From Roseobacter sinensis (GTDB taxonomy: Bacteria; Pseudomonadota; Alphaproteobacteria; Rhodobacterales; Rhodobacteraceae), in assembly GCF_025755255.1 (NCBI RefSeq), contig NZ_JALIEB010000004.1:248001-312000 (forward strand): a stretch of DNA of 64,000 nt, read 5' to 3'. The position numbers and the translations under genes were made by a program. Under the pieces are notes generated by a model, which did no database searches, was not told the DNA's origin, and saw only the letters and a program-made list of their open reading frames with translations. Position 1 is the stretch's first letter, and every line of letters begins with the position of its first letter. Of this stretch, positions 8,016 through 16,752 are shown piece after piece.

Positions 8016-10708
8016 GCCTCCTGAGCCCGCAGCGACAGCGCGGCGATAGCGGTCAGAACCGGCCCGAAGCATGCCAGCGCAAGGATGTCGGGCCCAAGTG
8101 CCTCCCACCCCAGGCCCTTGGTGAAGACACCGACGTTGAGGTGCAGGAAGTAGGACGAGGGCCAGAGCGCGCCGATGGTTTGCGCTCCGCCCTCCAGCGT
8201 CGAGACCGGCTGCAAGAGACCCGAAAACTGGATTGTCGGGACCACAGAGGCGATAGCGGTGGCGAAGGTGGCCGCCACCTGGTTCGACGTCATCGTGGCG
8301 ATCAGCAGCCCGTAGGAGGTCGTGGCCCACACATAGAGCAGGGCCCCGAGCGCGAGCGGCAGCGGATTTCCCTTCAGCGGCACATCGAAGACCACGACGG
8401 TCATCGCGGCCAGCAACAGGAAATTCGCAAAGGCGATGACGATGTAGGGGATCTGCTTGCCAACCAGGAACTCAAGCCGCGTGGTCGGGGTGACGTAGAA
8501 ATTCGTCACCGAGCCCAGCTCCTTTTCGCGGGCGACACTGACGGCCATCAGCACCGCAGGCAGCATGATCAGCAGGATCGCGGGCATCGCCGGGGCCATG
8601 GCGGCGATGCTTTCAAAGCTCTGGTTGTAGCGGAACCGCGGCTCGATCCGGGCGATCTCGACCTGCTCGGTCCCGTTGGCACGGGCTTCGGTGGCCAGAA
8701 AACTCTGATGCAGGCCCGCGACATAGCCCTCGACGGTTTCGCCCTTGAACGGAATCGCGCCATCGACGGTCGCCAGCACCTCGGTGCGCTCGCCCGCGCG
8801 CAGCTTGCGCCCGAAGTCGGGCGGCAGCTCGACGACGAGCGAGACCTCCCCCGCGGTCAGCCGCCTGTATCCATCTGCGGCGCTGCTCAGCGGTGGGGTC
8901 GGGTTGAAATACCGGGACCCGGCGATCTCGGCGATGTAGGCGCGGCTCTCTGGACTTTGCGACAGATCGAGCACCGCGAAGTCGAGATCTTCGATGTCCA
9001 GCGTGATGCCAAAGCAGAAGACCAGCATCAGAATGGCCGATCCGAGAAACGCAAAGGCGAGGCGCACCCGGTCGCGTAGCACCTCGACCGCCTCGCGCCG
9101 CGCATAGGCCAGGGCACGTCCGATTCCGCCCGACCCCGCCGCTTCGACGGGCAGGCTATCAACCTGGGGTGCCAGCGCCCGGGTCGGTGGCTCGGCCCGT
9201 TCCAGAATGGCGATGAAGGCGCTTTCGAGGCTGTCCGCGCTTTCTGCCGCAATCAGCGCATCGGGTGTCCCTTCGGCAAGCACCCGGCCCGCATGCATGA
9301 AGGACACGCGGTCGCAGCGCTCGGCCTCGCTCATGAAATGGGTCGAGACGAAGATCGTCACCCCATCATCGCGCGCGAGCTCTTCGAGCAGCACCCAGAA
9401 CGCATCGCGCGCCTCGGGATCCACCCCGGAGGTCGGCTCGTCGAGGATCAGGATCCGCGGCCGGTGGATCACCGCAACGGCCAGAGAGAGGCGCTGTTTG
9501 ATCCCCAGCGGCAGGGCGCTCGCAAGGGTGTGGCGGTGAGCCGTCAGCCCGAAACGCTCGGTCAGCGCCGCGATCCGCGCCGCCTTGTCGGGGATGGTGA
9601 AGATACGGGCATGGAGTTGCAGGTTCTGCTCGACGGTCAATTCTCCGTAGAGCGAGAAGGCCTGGCTCATGTAACCGATCTCGCGGTGCATGGCGCGGTC
9701 GCGGGCATCCACCGGCTTGCCGAAGAGCCGCGCCTCACCCGAGCTGGCCGGCAGCAGGCCGGTCAGGATCTTCATCGTGGTGGATTTGCCGCAGCCGTTC
9801 GAGCCCAGAAACCCGAAGATCTCGCCGCGGTTGATGGAGAAATCGACACTGTCGACGGCTGTGAAATCGCCGAACTTTCGGGTCAGACCACGTGCAATGA
9901 TCACCGGGTCGGGATCGACGATCCGGGTTGGGCGCTGGTCTGCGGTCTCTGACGGCCGCCCCCGGGTCTGGAGCTGCCGGTAGGCCGCCTCAAGGTCTCT
10001 GGCATCGCCTTTCAAGGCATCCGGCGTCCCCTCGAAGAGCACGCGCCCGGCGTCCATGGCGACGATGTGATCGAAGCTCTGGGCCTCGTCCATATAGGCG
10101 GTTGAGACAAGCACCGTGAGTGCCGGGTTGTCCGCCCGGATCGCCGCGATCAGGGCCCAGAACTGCCGCCGCGAGAGCGGGTCGACCCCGGTGGTCGGCT
10201 CGTCCAGAACCAGCAGCTTGGGGTCGTGGATGAGCGCGCAGCAGAGCCCGAGTTTCTGCTTCATGCCGCCTGAGAGCTTGCCCATCAGCCGGTCGGCAAA
10301 GGGCGCAAGCCCCGTGGCCGACAGCAGCGCCGCAATGCGGATTTCGCGCTCCTCTGCGCCCTGTCCGAACAGGCGGGCGAAGAATTCTAGGTTCTCCCGC
10401 ACCGAGAGCTCGGCATAGAGGTTGCGCCCGAGCCCCTGCGGCATGAAGGCGATGGCGGGGCAGATGCGGCGCCGGTGCCTGGGGTCGGCGATGGACCCGC
10501 CCAGCACCTCGATGGTCCCGGCCTGCATCTTCTTGGCCCCCGTGATCAGGCCCAGAAGCGTCGATTTGCCGACCCCATCCGGCCCGATGAACCCGGTCAG
10601 CTGGCCGGCGGGCACGTCGAGGGAGATATCCTCCAGCGCGGCGATCTTGCGGTACCTGTGCGTGACGCCCGCGACCCGGATCGCCGGCGCATGGGTCTCG
10701 GCGCTCAT
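8012..10708 (-). CDS. rbbA: RbbA-like ABC exporter: two ATPase domains fused to an ABC-2 permease
   Basis: An 898-aa protein. ATPase 1 spans residues 10-235 (GPDGVGKST, LSGGMKQKLGLCCAL, LLVLDEPTTGVDP). ATPase 2 spans about 275-500 (GSNGCGKST, LILDEPTSGVDP); its signature position reads SALPLGIKQRLSLAVA, so the canonical LSGGQ is replaced. Residues 540-898 are an ABC-2 permease. Walker A of domain 1 has Asp at the GPDG position. Architecture and size match RbbA/YhiH, described as ribosome-associated ATPase/exporter. The start at 10708 gives an ATGA overlap with the HlyD gene. Substrate unknown. Confidence 0.9.
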   Translation of the reverse strand: MSAETHAPAIRVAGVTHRYRKIAALEDISLDVPAGQLTGFIGPDGVGKSTLLGLITGAKKMQAGTIEVLGGSIADPRHRRRICPAIAFMPQGLGRNLYAELSVRENLEFFARLFGQGAEEREIRIAALLSATGLAPFADRLMGKLSGGMKQKLGLCCALIHDPKLLVLDEPTTGVDPLSRRQFWALIAAIRADNPALTVLVSTAYMDEAQSFDHIVAMDAGRVLFEGTPDALKGDARDLEAAYRQLQTRGRPSETADQRPTRIVDPDPVIIARGLTRKFGDFTAVDSVDFSINRGEIFGFLGSNGCGKSTTMKILTGLLPASSGEARLFGKPVDARDRAMHREIGYMSQAFSLYGELTVEQNLQLHARIFTIPDKAARIAALTERFGLTAHRHTLASALPLGIKQRLSLAVAVIHRPRILILDEPTSGVDPEARDAFWVLLEELARDDGVTIFVSTHFMSEAERCDRVSFMHAGRVLAEGTPDALIAAESADSLESAFIAILERAEPPTRALAPQVDSLPVEAAGSGGIGRALAYARREAVEVLRDRVRLAFAFLGSAILMLVFCFGITLDIEDLDFAVLDLSQSPESRAYIAEIAGSRYFNPTPPLSSAADGYRRLTAGEVSLVVELPPDFGRKLRAGERTEVLATVDGAIPFKGETVEGYVAGLHQSFLATEARANGTEQVEIARIEPRFRYNQSFESIAAMAPAMPAILLIMLPAVLMAVSVAREKELGSVTNFYVTPTTRLEFLVGKQIPYIVIAFANFLLLAAMTVVVFDVPLKGNPLPLALGALLYVWATTSYGLLIATMTSNQVAATFATAIASVVPTIQFSGLLQPVSTLEGGAQTIGALWPSSYFLHLNVGVFTKGLGWEALGPDILALACFGPVLTAIAALSLRAQEA

Positions 10709-11700
10709 TCGAAGAGCTCGGGCGGGATCCGCCGCTCCAGTGCCTCGGGCCATGCGGCAGCGGCATCGAGCCGGATCACGGAGATACCGCGCAGGCCGGT
10801 TTTCACATGTTCGATCCGGCCAGCCACCAGATCCTCGGGGATGCGGACGCGGACACGAAAGACCAGCTGTTCGCGCTCGCTGAGGGTTTCGACCTGTTTG
10901 GGCGTGAACTGCGCCTCGGGGGAGACAAAGGTGACGGTTGCCGGGATGGCGAAGTCGGGCAGGGCGTCGAGCACGATGCGCGCCTCCGCGCCGATCGGCA
11001 GAAGCCCGGCTTCGCGGGCGGGCAGGAAGACCTCCATATAGATGTTCTCGAGGCTGAGGATGGTCATGATCGGCGCGCCTGAGCCCACGACCTCGCCGGG
11101 CTCGGCCAGCCGGTAGAGGACACGCCCCTGCATCGGGGCAAAGAGCGTGCTGTCCTCGATCTGTGCGGCGATCCGGCGCACCTCGGCCTCGGCGGCGGCG
11201 ATCTGGCTCTCCGCCGTGGCCACCCGGGCCATCGCCGCCCCAAGCACCGCCTCGGCGACCTGATGCTCGGTTTCGCGCTCTTCGAAGAGGCTTTCGGGGA
11301 TGTTCTCGCTGGCCAACAGCGACCGCGCGCGCTCGAATTCCTGCGCCGCGCGGTGCTTCTCGCTCTGACGCTGCACCACAACAGCCTCCGCTTCGGCCTT
11401 TGTCTGGTGCGCCAGTGCCACCTCGGCCTTGGCGCGATCCAGCGCCGCCGAGAGCTCGTCGGTGTCCATCTCGACCAGAACATCGCCGGGCGCGACCAGG
11501 CTCCCTTCGGCGACCAGCACCTTCTCGACCCGCCCGGCAATCGTCGGGGCGATCTCGACCTCCTCGGCCTCGATCCGGCCGTTGCCCTGAACGAAACCGG
11601 CGGGCAGGCCGTCGCCGTTGCCCGAGATGTACTGATACGCCGCGACGCCGGCCAGCAGCAGAGCCGTTGCGACGAGAATGATGGATATGGTCTTTTTCAT
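10705..11700 (-). CDS. HlyD family membrane-fusion/adaptor protein
   Basis: A 331-aa protein with an N-terminal signal anchor (residues 5-25, ISIILVATALLLAGVAAYQYI). The lipoyl-like half motif GRVEKVLVAEGSLVAPGDVLVEMD comes next, then a long alpha-helical hairpin (about 80-190), the second lipoyl half (FAPMQGRVLYRLAEPGEVV) and a beta-barrel domain. It would bridge the inner-membrane exporter to an outer-membrane channel not present here. First gene of the three-gene exporter operon. A FixK-like box lies 194 bp upstream, shared with the divergent MBL gene. Confidence 0.92.
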   Translation of the reverse strand: MKKTISIILVATALLLAGVAAYQYISGNGDGLPAGFVQGNGRIEAEEVEIAPTIAGRVEKVLVAEGSLVAPGDVLVEMDTDELSAALDRAKAEVALAHQTKAEAEAVVVQRQSEKHRAAQEFERARSLLASENIPESLFEERETEHQVAEAVLGAAMARVATAESQIAAAEAEVRRIAAQIEDSTLFAPMQGRVLYRLAEPGEVVGSGAPIMTILSLENIYMEVFLPAREAGLLPIGAEARIVLDALPDFAIPATVTFVSPEAQFTPKQVETLSEREQLVFRVRVRIPEDLVAGRIEHVKTGLRGISVIRLDAAAAWPEALERRIPPELFE

Positions 11701-11894
11701 GATCTGAACGCCAGTTGTTCCGTGCTTCGATCCTGCACCTAACGGCACGCCTGCGGGCCCGCCTTGCGTTTGATCAATTTCGTGGCCACAACCGCCCTGC
11801 TTTCCGCAACGGCACCTGTCAAAACGCCTGTTTTTGAGGCGCCACATCGCCGTGATCTGGCGGGCAGGCGACCGGGGCACATCCGCCCGAGGTC

Positions 11895-11908
11895 TTGATA
11901 TTTCTCAA
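11895..11908. promoter_or_regulatory. FixK/FNR-like box 1
   Basis: TTGATATTTCTCAA matches TTGAT-N4-ATCAA at 9 of 10 positions. It sits between the HlyD gene (start 11700) and the MBL gene (start 11981), 79 bp from the latter's start. Confidence 0.7.
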
Positions 11909-11980
11909 CGCCCGAGCGGGGCGGTGATGCAGTGTAACCCTTGTCACAGATTTGGGTTCAGCTTGGAAATGGAGAGACTG

Positions 11981-12865
11981 ATGGCGCGCTATCCGGTCGA
12001 CATGGAGGTTCATCCCGAGGTCGAGTCCTTCTTTGATCCGCAAACCAATACGATCAGCCACGTGGTCATGGACCCAGGCTCGCATAGCTGCGCGGTCATC
12101 GACCCGGTGATGGACATCGACTATGCCGCCGGACGGATCACTTATGACCACGCCGACGAGATCATCGCCTACATCAGGAAATTCAACCTCGAGCTGGAGT
12201 GGCTGATCGAGACGCATGTGCATGCCGATCACCTGTCGGCCGCGCCCTACATCCAGTCGGAACTCGGTGGCAAGATCGGGATCGGCGACCAGATCATCGT
12301 CGTGCAGGAGACCTTCGGCAGGGTCTTCAACGAAGGCACGGAGTTTCAGCGTGACGGCTCGCAGTTCGATCGGCTGTTCAAGGATGGCGATACCTATAAG
12401 GTCGGCAAGATGACGGGGTTTGCAATGCACACGCCCGGTCACACGCCGGCTTGCATGGTGCATGTCTTCGGCAGTGCGGCGTTTGTGGGCGACACCCTGT
12501 TCATGCCCGATGGCGGATCGGCACGCGCGGATTTTCCCGGCGGCGATGCGGGGCAGCTCTACGATTCGATCCAGAAGGTTCTGGCGCTGCCGGATGAGAT
12601 GCGGCTCTTCATGTGTCACGACTACGCCCCTGGGGGCCGCGACATCATGTGGGAAACATCGGTGGCGGAGGAAAAGGCCGAGAACATCCACGTGGGTCAA
12701 GGCAAGACGCGCGAGGAGTTCATAGCGTTCCGCGAGGCGCGGGATGCCTTGCTGGATATGCCGAAGCTGATCCTGCCGTCGCTCCAGGTCAACATGCGAG
12801 CCGGCAAGGTGCCAAAAACCAAGGACGGCACGCCGATGCTGAAGGTGCCCGTCAACGTGCTTTAG
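11981..12865 (+). CDS. MBL-fold hydrolase, persulfide-dioxygenase-like
   Basis: A 294-aa cytosolic metallohydrolase. Metal ligands are visible in ETHVHADHLSAA, MHTPGHTPACMVH, the GDTLF aspartate and the MCHDYAPGGR histidine. This set and the SARADFPGGDA segment match the Blh/ETHE1 branch, whose members oxidise glutathione persulfide to sulfite using one mononuclear iron. The GGAGAG ribosome site 4 bp before ATG 11981 decides the start. A FixK-like box lies upstream, placing it in the low-oxygen regulon. Sulfur-oxidation function is inferred from family. Confidence 0.85.
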   Translation: MARYPVDMEVHPEVESFFDPQTNTISHVVMDPGSHSCAVIDPVMDIDYAAGRITYDHADEIIAYIRKFNLELEWLIETHVHADHLSAAPYIQSELGGKIGIGDQIIVVQETFGRVFNEGTEFQRDGSQFDRLFKDGDTYKVGKMTGFAMHTPGHTPACMVHVFGSAAFVGDTLFMPDGGSARADFPGGDAGQLYDSIQKVLALPDEMRLFMCHDYAPGGRDIMWETSVAEEKAENIHVGQGKTREEFIAFREARDALLDMPKLILPSLQVNMRAGKVPKTKDGTPMLKVPVNVL

Positions 12866-12898
12866 CGCGGCAGGGCGAAGCCAATCGCGGACCGCCTG

Positions 12899-13006
12899 TC
12901 ACCGCAGCGCGAAGGCGACCAGCGCAATCGCCAGCACGGTATTGACCATGCGCACCGTCCAGCGGATGCGCGTCTCCTGCGGTTGGCGCCAGAACCATCT
13001 AGTCAT
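12899..13006 (-). CDS. 35-aa single-helix peptide coupled to the ferric-reductase-like gene
   Basis: The ATG overlaps the last four codons and stop of the upstream flavoprotein gene (the ATATGACTAG junction), favouring translational coupling. The peptide has a basic, aromatic head (MTRWFWRQPQETRIRW) and one hydrophobic helix (MVNTVLAIALVAFAL), as in small membrane subunits of redox complexes. It is too short to test statistically by eye, and no family is recognised. Confidence 0.4.
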   Translation of the reverse strand: MTRWFWRQPQETRIRWTVRMVNTVLAIALVAFALR

Positions 13007-14336
13007 ATTGGAACCTCTCCGACAGGATCCGGTCCGCAGACACGCCACGCGCCATGAGCGCCTCTTCGACGCTGTTCATCATGGCCGGCGGTCCGCAGAG
13101 CACGAAGAGCCACGAAGCGCGCTGCGCGGCGCTGAAAACGCGCTCCAGGAGGTCGAGGTCAATCCGGCCCCGCTGCCCGGTCCATCCGTCATCGGGCTTC
13201 TCCAATACGTGGATCACCCGGCGGCGTTCGGCGGTGGCGAGTGCGGCGATTTCACCCTCGAAGACAATCTGGTCTCGGGTGCGATTGCCGTAGAGAAGGA
13301 CCGTCTCGCGCGGATCGTCGGTCAGCACGGCCTCGCGCAGTATGCTGAGGAGCGGCGCGATGCCGACACCTCCGGCGATCAGAGCAATTCCGGGCTCCGG
13401 CCGCTCCTCGACCGTCATCGTGCCATGCGGGCCGTCGAGATGTGCCTGGTCGCCGACGCTGATCCGGCCGAGGTGAGAGGTGAAGTCGCCACGCTCCTTG
13501 ATGACAAAGCTCATGTCCCGCCCGGCACTGGGCGCCGAGCTGATGGAAAACGGGTTCTCAAAGAGCGAAAACGGTGTGTGTCCGATGTTCAGCCAGACGA
13601 ATTGCCCCGCCTTGTAGCGCAGACCGCCGTGACCGTCAGGGCTGATCGTGACGCCCCATTGCTGGGGCGCAAGCGGTGTAATCTCGGAGACGCGCCAGCG
13701 GTGGCCGAGCTGATATGCCGGCTTGAGACAGTAGACAAAGACCAGCGAGAAGACCGCGACGGCGGTCATGATGCTCCACATCCAGATCATCCGGGGATCG
13801 GCCCCGTAGCGGCCCGCGCTCAAGGCGTGATGCAGCAAAAGCCCCGCAATCAGCAAAGCGCCAAAGCCGTGCAAAAGCCGCCACCGTTCGTATTTGTAGC
13901 CGAGGGCGTCATGTTTGATCGACGCCAAGACGAAGGCAGGCAGCAGCACGAAGGCGAGGATGCCCGTGACCAGTGCTGTAAAATCCCCGGTCAGCGTCAG
14001 CTGGCGCGTCGGATCCCACGGTCTCTGGGGGCCTGGAAGCCATTTGTAGACAAACGGGTGGAGCAGGGCGAAGGCCAGGGCGGTGCGCGCCATGAGCTGG
14101 TGAAACCGGATCGTCCGGTCCAGCCCCAAACTGGCCGAGACCGTTCGGAACCGGCCGGAGAGGACGAACTCCGCGAGGATCATCGCAAAGGCGGCAAGGC
14201 CGAGGCCTGAGGCAAGCTCGTTCCGAAAGGCACGGGGTGGCATGTCGGAGGTCCAGGAGAGCGCGAGCGGCGACCCGACAAGACCGAGATAGACGAGGAT
14301 GAGGCCCATCCGCAATGTCCGCCGCCGGCCCGGCAT
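12999..14336 (-). CDS. Ferric-reductase-like transmembrane flavoprotein
   Basis: A 445-aa protein. Residues 1-210 hold about six membrane helices of the ferric-reductase/NOX type, with candidate haem-binding histidines in FHQLMAR, LLHPFVY, RLLHGFG and LLHHALS. Residues 215-310 form an FAD-binding barrel (FENPFSISSAP), and 320-445 an NAD(P)H domain (LIAGGVGIAPLLSIL, CGPPAMM). It would move electrons from NAD(P)H through FAD and haem across the membrane. Start ATG 14336 is chosen; GTG 14360 would add eight residues. It follows the USP gene on the same strand, 176 bp later, and ends in a coupled 35-aa ORF. Confidence 0.88.
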   Translation of the reverse strand: MPGRRRTLRMGLILVYLGLVGSPLALSWTSDMPPRAFRNELASGLGLAAFAMILAEFVLSGRFRTVSASLGLDRTIRFHQLMARTALAFALLHPFVYKWLPGPQRPWDPTRQLTLTGDFTALVTGILAFVLLPAFVLASIKHDALGYKYERWRLLHGFGALLIAGLLLHHALSAGRYGADPRMIWMWSIMTAVAVFSLVFVYCLKPAYQLGHRWRVSEITPLAPQQWGVTISPDGHGGLRYKAGQFVWLNIGHTPFSLFENPFSISSAPSAGRDMSFVIKERGDFTSHLGRISVGDQAHLDGPHGTMTVEERPEPGIALIAGGVGIAPLLSILREAVLTDDPRETVLLYGNRTRDQIVFEGEIAALATAERRRVIHVLEKPDDGWTGQRGRIDLDLLERVFSAAQRASWLFVLCGPPAMMNSVEEALMARGVSADRILSERFQYD

Positions 14337-14512
14337 CAGACTGCACCCGGGCCGATGCACGGACGAGTGCGGCTGAGCCGATACAACGCTCGGGCAGCAG
14401 TTCTAAGGGTTGCGTGGTCAGCCATCTTTGCCACCGTCGGATCGCGAAGGCTGCTGGCCAGTGCCGAGTCCGGCTGGGCCGCGGGACATAAAACGGACCA
14501 TCAGGCGCATCG

Positions 14513-15358
14513 TCAGTGCGCGAGAAACACCGGCATGTCGGTCTGCTCCAGCATGGAGCGCGTCGTGCCACCAAAGACGGCCTGAACCATCCGGGCATGG
14601 CCATAGGCGCCCATCACCACCAGATCGGCGCCGATCTCCTGTGCGCGGTCCAGAATACATGCAGCAACATCACGCCCGCCACTTGGATATTGCGAGACGG
14701 TCACTGTGCACCCGTGATGGCTCAGCCAGGCCGCAACATCCGTGCCCGGGTCCTGCCCGTCGTCCTGCTGTGTCATCACCGGGTCGATGCAGCCCACCAC
14801 GACCTCTTTCGCGGCGCGCAGGTACGGCAGGGCCGCATGAACCGCGCTCGCGGCCTCCTGGCTGGTGTTCCAGGCAATGAAGACCCTCTCGGCCTCTGGC
14901 GCGGTGGAGCCGTTGGCCCGCAGCCCGATCGGGGACTGGAAGAGCACACCATAGGCCACCTCGCGAAAGATCTCGGGCGCGTCGCGCAAGCTCGGGGCAA
15001 TGAAGGCCTCGTCGCTCACGCAAGCAGATCGCGAAACCCACTGCCGGACATCGGCCGTGGCACACATCACCGGGCGGACGTCGCCGGCGGCGCCGCTCTT
15101 GGCAAGCAGCGCTTCGATCTCGTCAACCCGGTTGCTTTGCGCCTGCTGCGCTTCGACAACGAGCTCGCTCCAGTTGTCGGGGATGCTCATGCTGCCGTAG
15201 GGCGGAACCCCGTAGGCATACATCGGCAAGGCGGGCGCCGGGCCGATCAGCAGGCAGGTCAGGCGGTTCTGATGCGCTGCGGCGATCTCGGCTGCCTCCG
15301 AGATCACCCCGTCCGGAGTTTCGGCGTTCAATACCAGAAGTGTGGTCCGGCGGGTCAT
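14513..15358 (-). CDS. Universal stress protein, tandem-domain type
   Basis: A 281-aa protein with two Usp domains. The second carries the ATP-binding-type motif GADLVVMGAYGHARMVQAVFGGTTRSML. The first is degenerate and lacks the glycine motif. An AAGGAG ribosome site precedes the ATG. The divergent gene is cbpA, and FixK-like box 2 lies between them, 88 bp from this start. Tandem Usps of this type are often induced by anoxia. Confidence 0.9.
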   Translation of the reverse strand: MTRRTTLLVLNAETPDGVISEAAEIAAAHQNRLTCLLIGPAPALPMYAYGVPPYGSMSIPDNWSELVVEAQQAQSNRVDEIEALLAKSGAAGDVRPVMCATADVRQWVSRSACVSDEAFIAPSLRDAPEIFREVAYGVLFQSPIGLRANGSTAPEAERVFIAWNTSQEAASAVHAALPYLRAAKEVVVGCIDPVMTQQDDGQDPGTDVAAWLSHHGCTVTVSQYPSGGRDVAACILDRAQEIGADLVVMGAYGHARMVQAVFGGTTRSMLEQTDMPVFLAH

Positions 15359-15439
15359 ATCGGTCTCCTTTTCGGCGTTGCGTGCCGCATGGCGTCACAA
15401 TCGGCGTTGGGCAGTGTGGCAGGCCTCGGAGCCGCAGGA

Positions 15440-15453
15440 CTGACAAAGATCAA
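15440..15453. promoter_or_regulatory. FixK/FNR-like box 2
   Basis: CTGACAAAGATCAA matches TTGAT-N4-ATCAA at 8 of 10 positions and is the weakest of the nine because the first T is lost. It lies between divergent USP (15358) and cbpA (15513), 66 bp from the latter. Confidence 0.5.
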
Positions 15454-15512
15454 GCGCCAGCATCGCACGCCGTGGCAGGTTGTCGGTGGATCGGCTTCTA
15501 GGGCGATGGCAG

Positions 15513-16445
15513 ATGAAGTTTCAGGACTATTACAAGATACTCGGCGTCGAGCGGGACGCCGCGCCCGCCGACATCAAAACGGCCTTCCGGAAGGCGGCGC
15601 GCAAGTACCACCCCGATATCAACCCTGGTGCAGAGGCCGAAGCCCGTTTCAAGGAGGTCAACGAAGCCTATGAGGTTCTTGGCGACCCGGAGCGCCGCGC
15701 CGCTTACGACGAGCTTGGCCGAGCGCCGCCGCAGGATGGCGCGCGCTATCAGCCCCCGCCCGATTGGTCGGGCAGCTTTTCCTTCTCAGGCGGCGGTCCG
15801 GGCGAACACGAAGCCTTCAGCGACTTTTTCGAGGCCCTCTTCAGGCGGTCGACGGACCCAGGCGACGATATGCGGGGCGTTGCCGGAGCGGACAGCCATG
15901 CGCGCATCGAGATCGCGCTTGAGGACGCCTATCGCGGGGTGGAGAAGATGCTCACACTTCGCACGCCCGTCGTTGGGCCGGAGGGGTCCATCGAGGTGCA
16001 GGAGAGGTCGATTGCGGTGCGCATCCCGAAAGGCGTGGCCCCCGGCCAGCACATTCGTCTGCCGGGTCAGGGGGCTCCGGCACCAGGGCAGCGGGCGGCG
16101 GGCGATCTCTTTCTCGAGGTGACCTTCGCACCGCATCCCGTCTACCGCGTGGATGGGGCGGATCTCTTCATGGATCTGCCGGTTGCCCCGTGGGAGGCGG
16201 CGCTCGGCACGCAGGTCATCCTGCCGACGCCAGCCGGGAAGGTCGATCTGCGCATCCCGAAGAACGCCCGGACCGGGCAGAAACTGCGGCTCAAGGGGAA
16301 GGGGCTGCCCGGTCGTCCCGCAGGCGACATCTACGCCACGCTGAAGATCGTCAATCCGGATGCCAGCACGCCCGAGGCAAGAGCCTTTTTTGAACAGATG
16401 GCGCGGGATCTGCCATTTGATCCGCGCGCCCGCTTGGGAGGATAG
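15513..16445 (+). CDS. cbpA: DnaJ-class co-chaperone CbpA
   Basis: A 310-aa protein. The J-domain at residues 1-68 has the HPD loop (KYHPDINPG) and the DYYKILGV start. A G/F-like linker (SFSFSGGGPGE) follows, then two C-terminal substrate-binding domains (from about residue 130). There is no zinc-finger, so it is CbpA-type and not DnaJ. It stimulates DnaK. The next gene, cbpM, encodes its modulator, which confirms the assignment. ATG 15513 is the start because the J-domain begins immediately. FixK-like box 2 lies upstream. Confidence 0.93.
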   Translation: MKFQDYYKILGVERDAAPADIKTAFRKAARKYHPDINPGAEAEARFKEVNEAYEVLGDPERRAAYDELGRAPPQDGARYQPPPDWSGSFSFSGGGPGEHEAFSDFFEALFRRSTDPGDDMRGVAGADSHARIEIALEDAYRGVEKMLTLRTPVVGPEGSIEVQERSIAVRIPKGVAPGQHIRLPGQGAPAPGQRAAGDLFLEVTFAPHPVYRVDGADLFMDLPVAPWEAALGTQVILPTPAGKVDLRIPKNARTGQKLRLKGKGLPGRPAGDIYATLKIVNPDASTPEARAFFEQMARDLPFDPRARLGG

Positions 16446-16449
16446 GATC

Positions 16450-16749
16450 ATGAAGAAGACCACGCGCCGCACCATGGTGTTGGACACGCTCACGCTGCCC
16501 GATCTGTGCCGGTTCTGCCAGGTGGATCAGGCCTGGGTGATCGACCTGGTGGAGCATGGCGTGTTGGAGCCGCGCGGCTCGACCGCCGAGACCTGGCATT
16601 TTCAGGGCAAGAGTATCGTGCGCGCCAAGAAGGCCAGCCGGTTGCGGCGTGATCTGGGGATCAACGTGGCCGGCGTCGCACTTGTTCTGGACCTGCTGGA
16701 AGAGCGGGACGCGGCCTTGCGCCGTCTCTACCAATACGAGGCCAACTGA
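16450..16749 (+). CDS. cbpM: Chaperone modulator CbpM
   Basis: A 99-aa MerR-like helix-turn-helix protein. LTLPDLCRFCQVDQAWVIDLVEHGVLEP is the CbpM-type head, and GINVAGVALVLDLLEER the helical dimer region. CbpM binds the CbpA J-domain and restrains its activity. Four bases separate it from cbpA, with a GGGAGGAT ribosome site overlapping the cbpA stop. Confidence 0.9.
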   Translation: MKKTTRRTMVLDTLTLPDLCRFCQVDQAWVIDLVEHGVLEPRGSTAETWHFQGKSIVRAKKASRLRRDLGINVAGVALVLDLLEERDAALRRLYQYEAN

Positions 16750-16752
16750 GCG

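Noticed and set aside
11770-11777. TTGATCAA palindrome upstream of the HlyD gene
   Set aside because: The half sites are directly joined; FixK/FNR boxes need a spacer of four bases between TTGAT and ATCAA.
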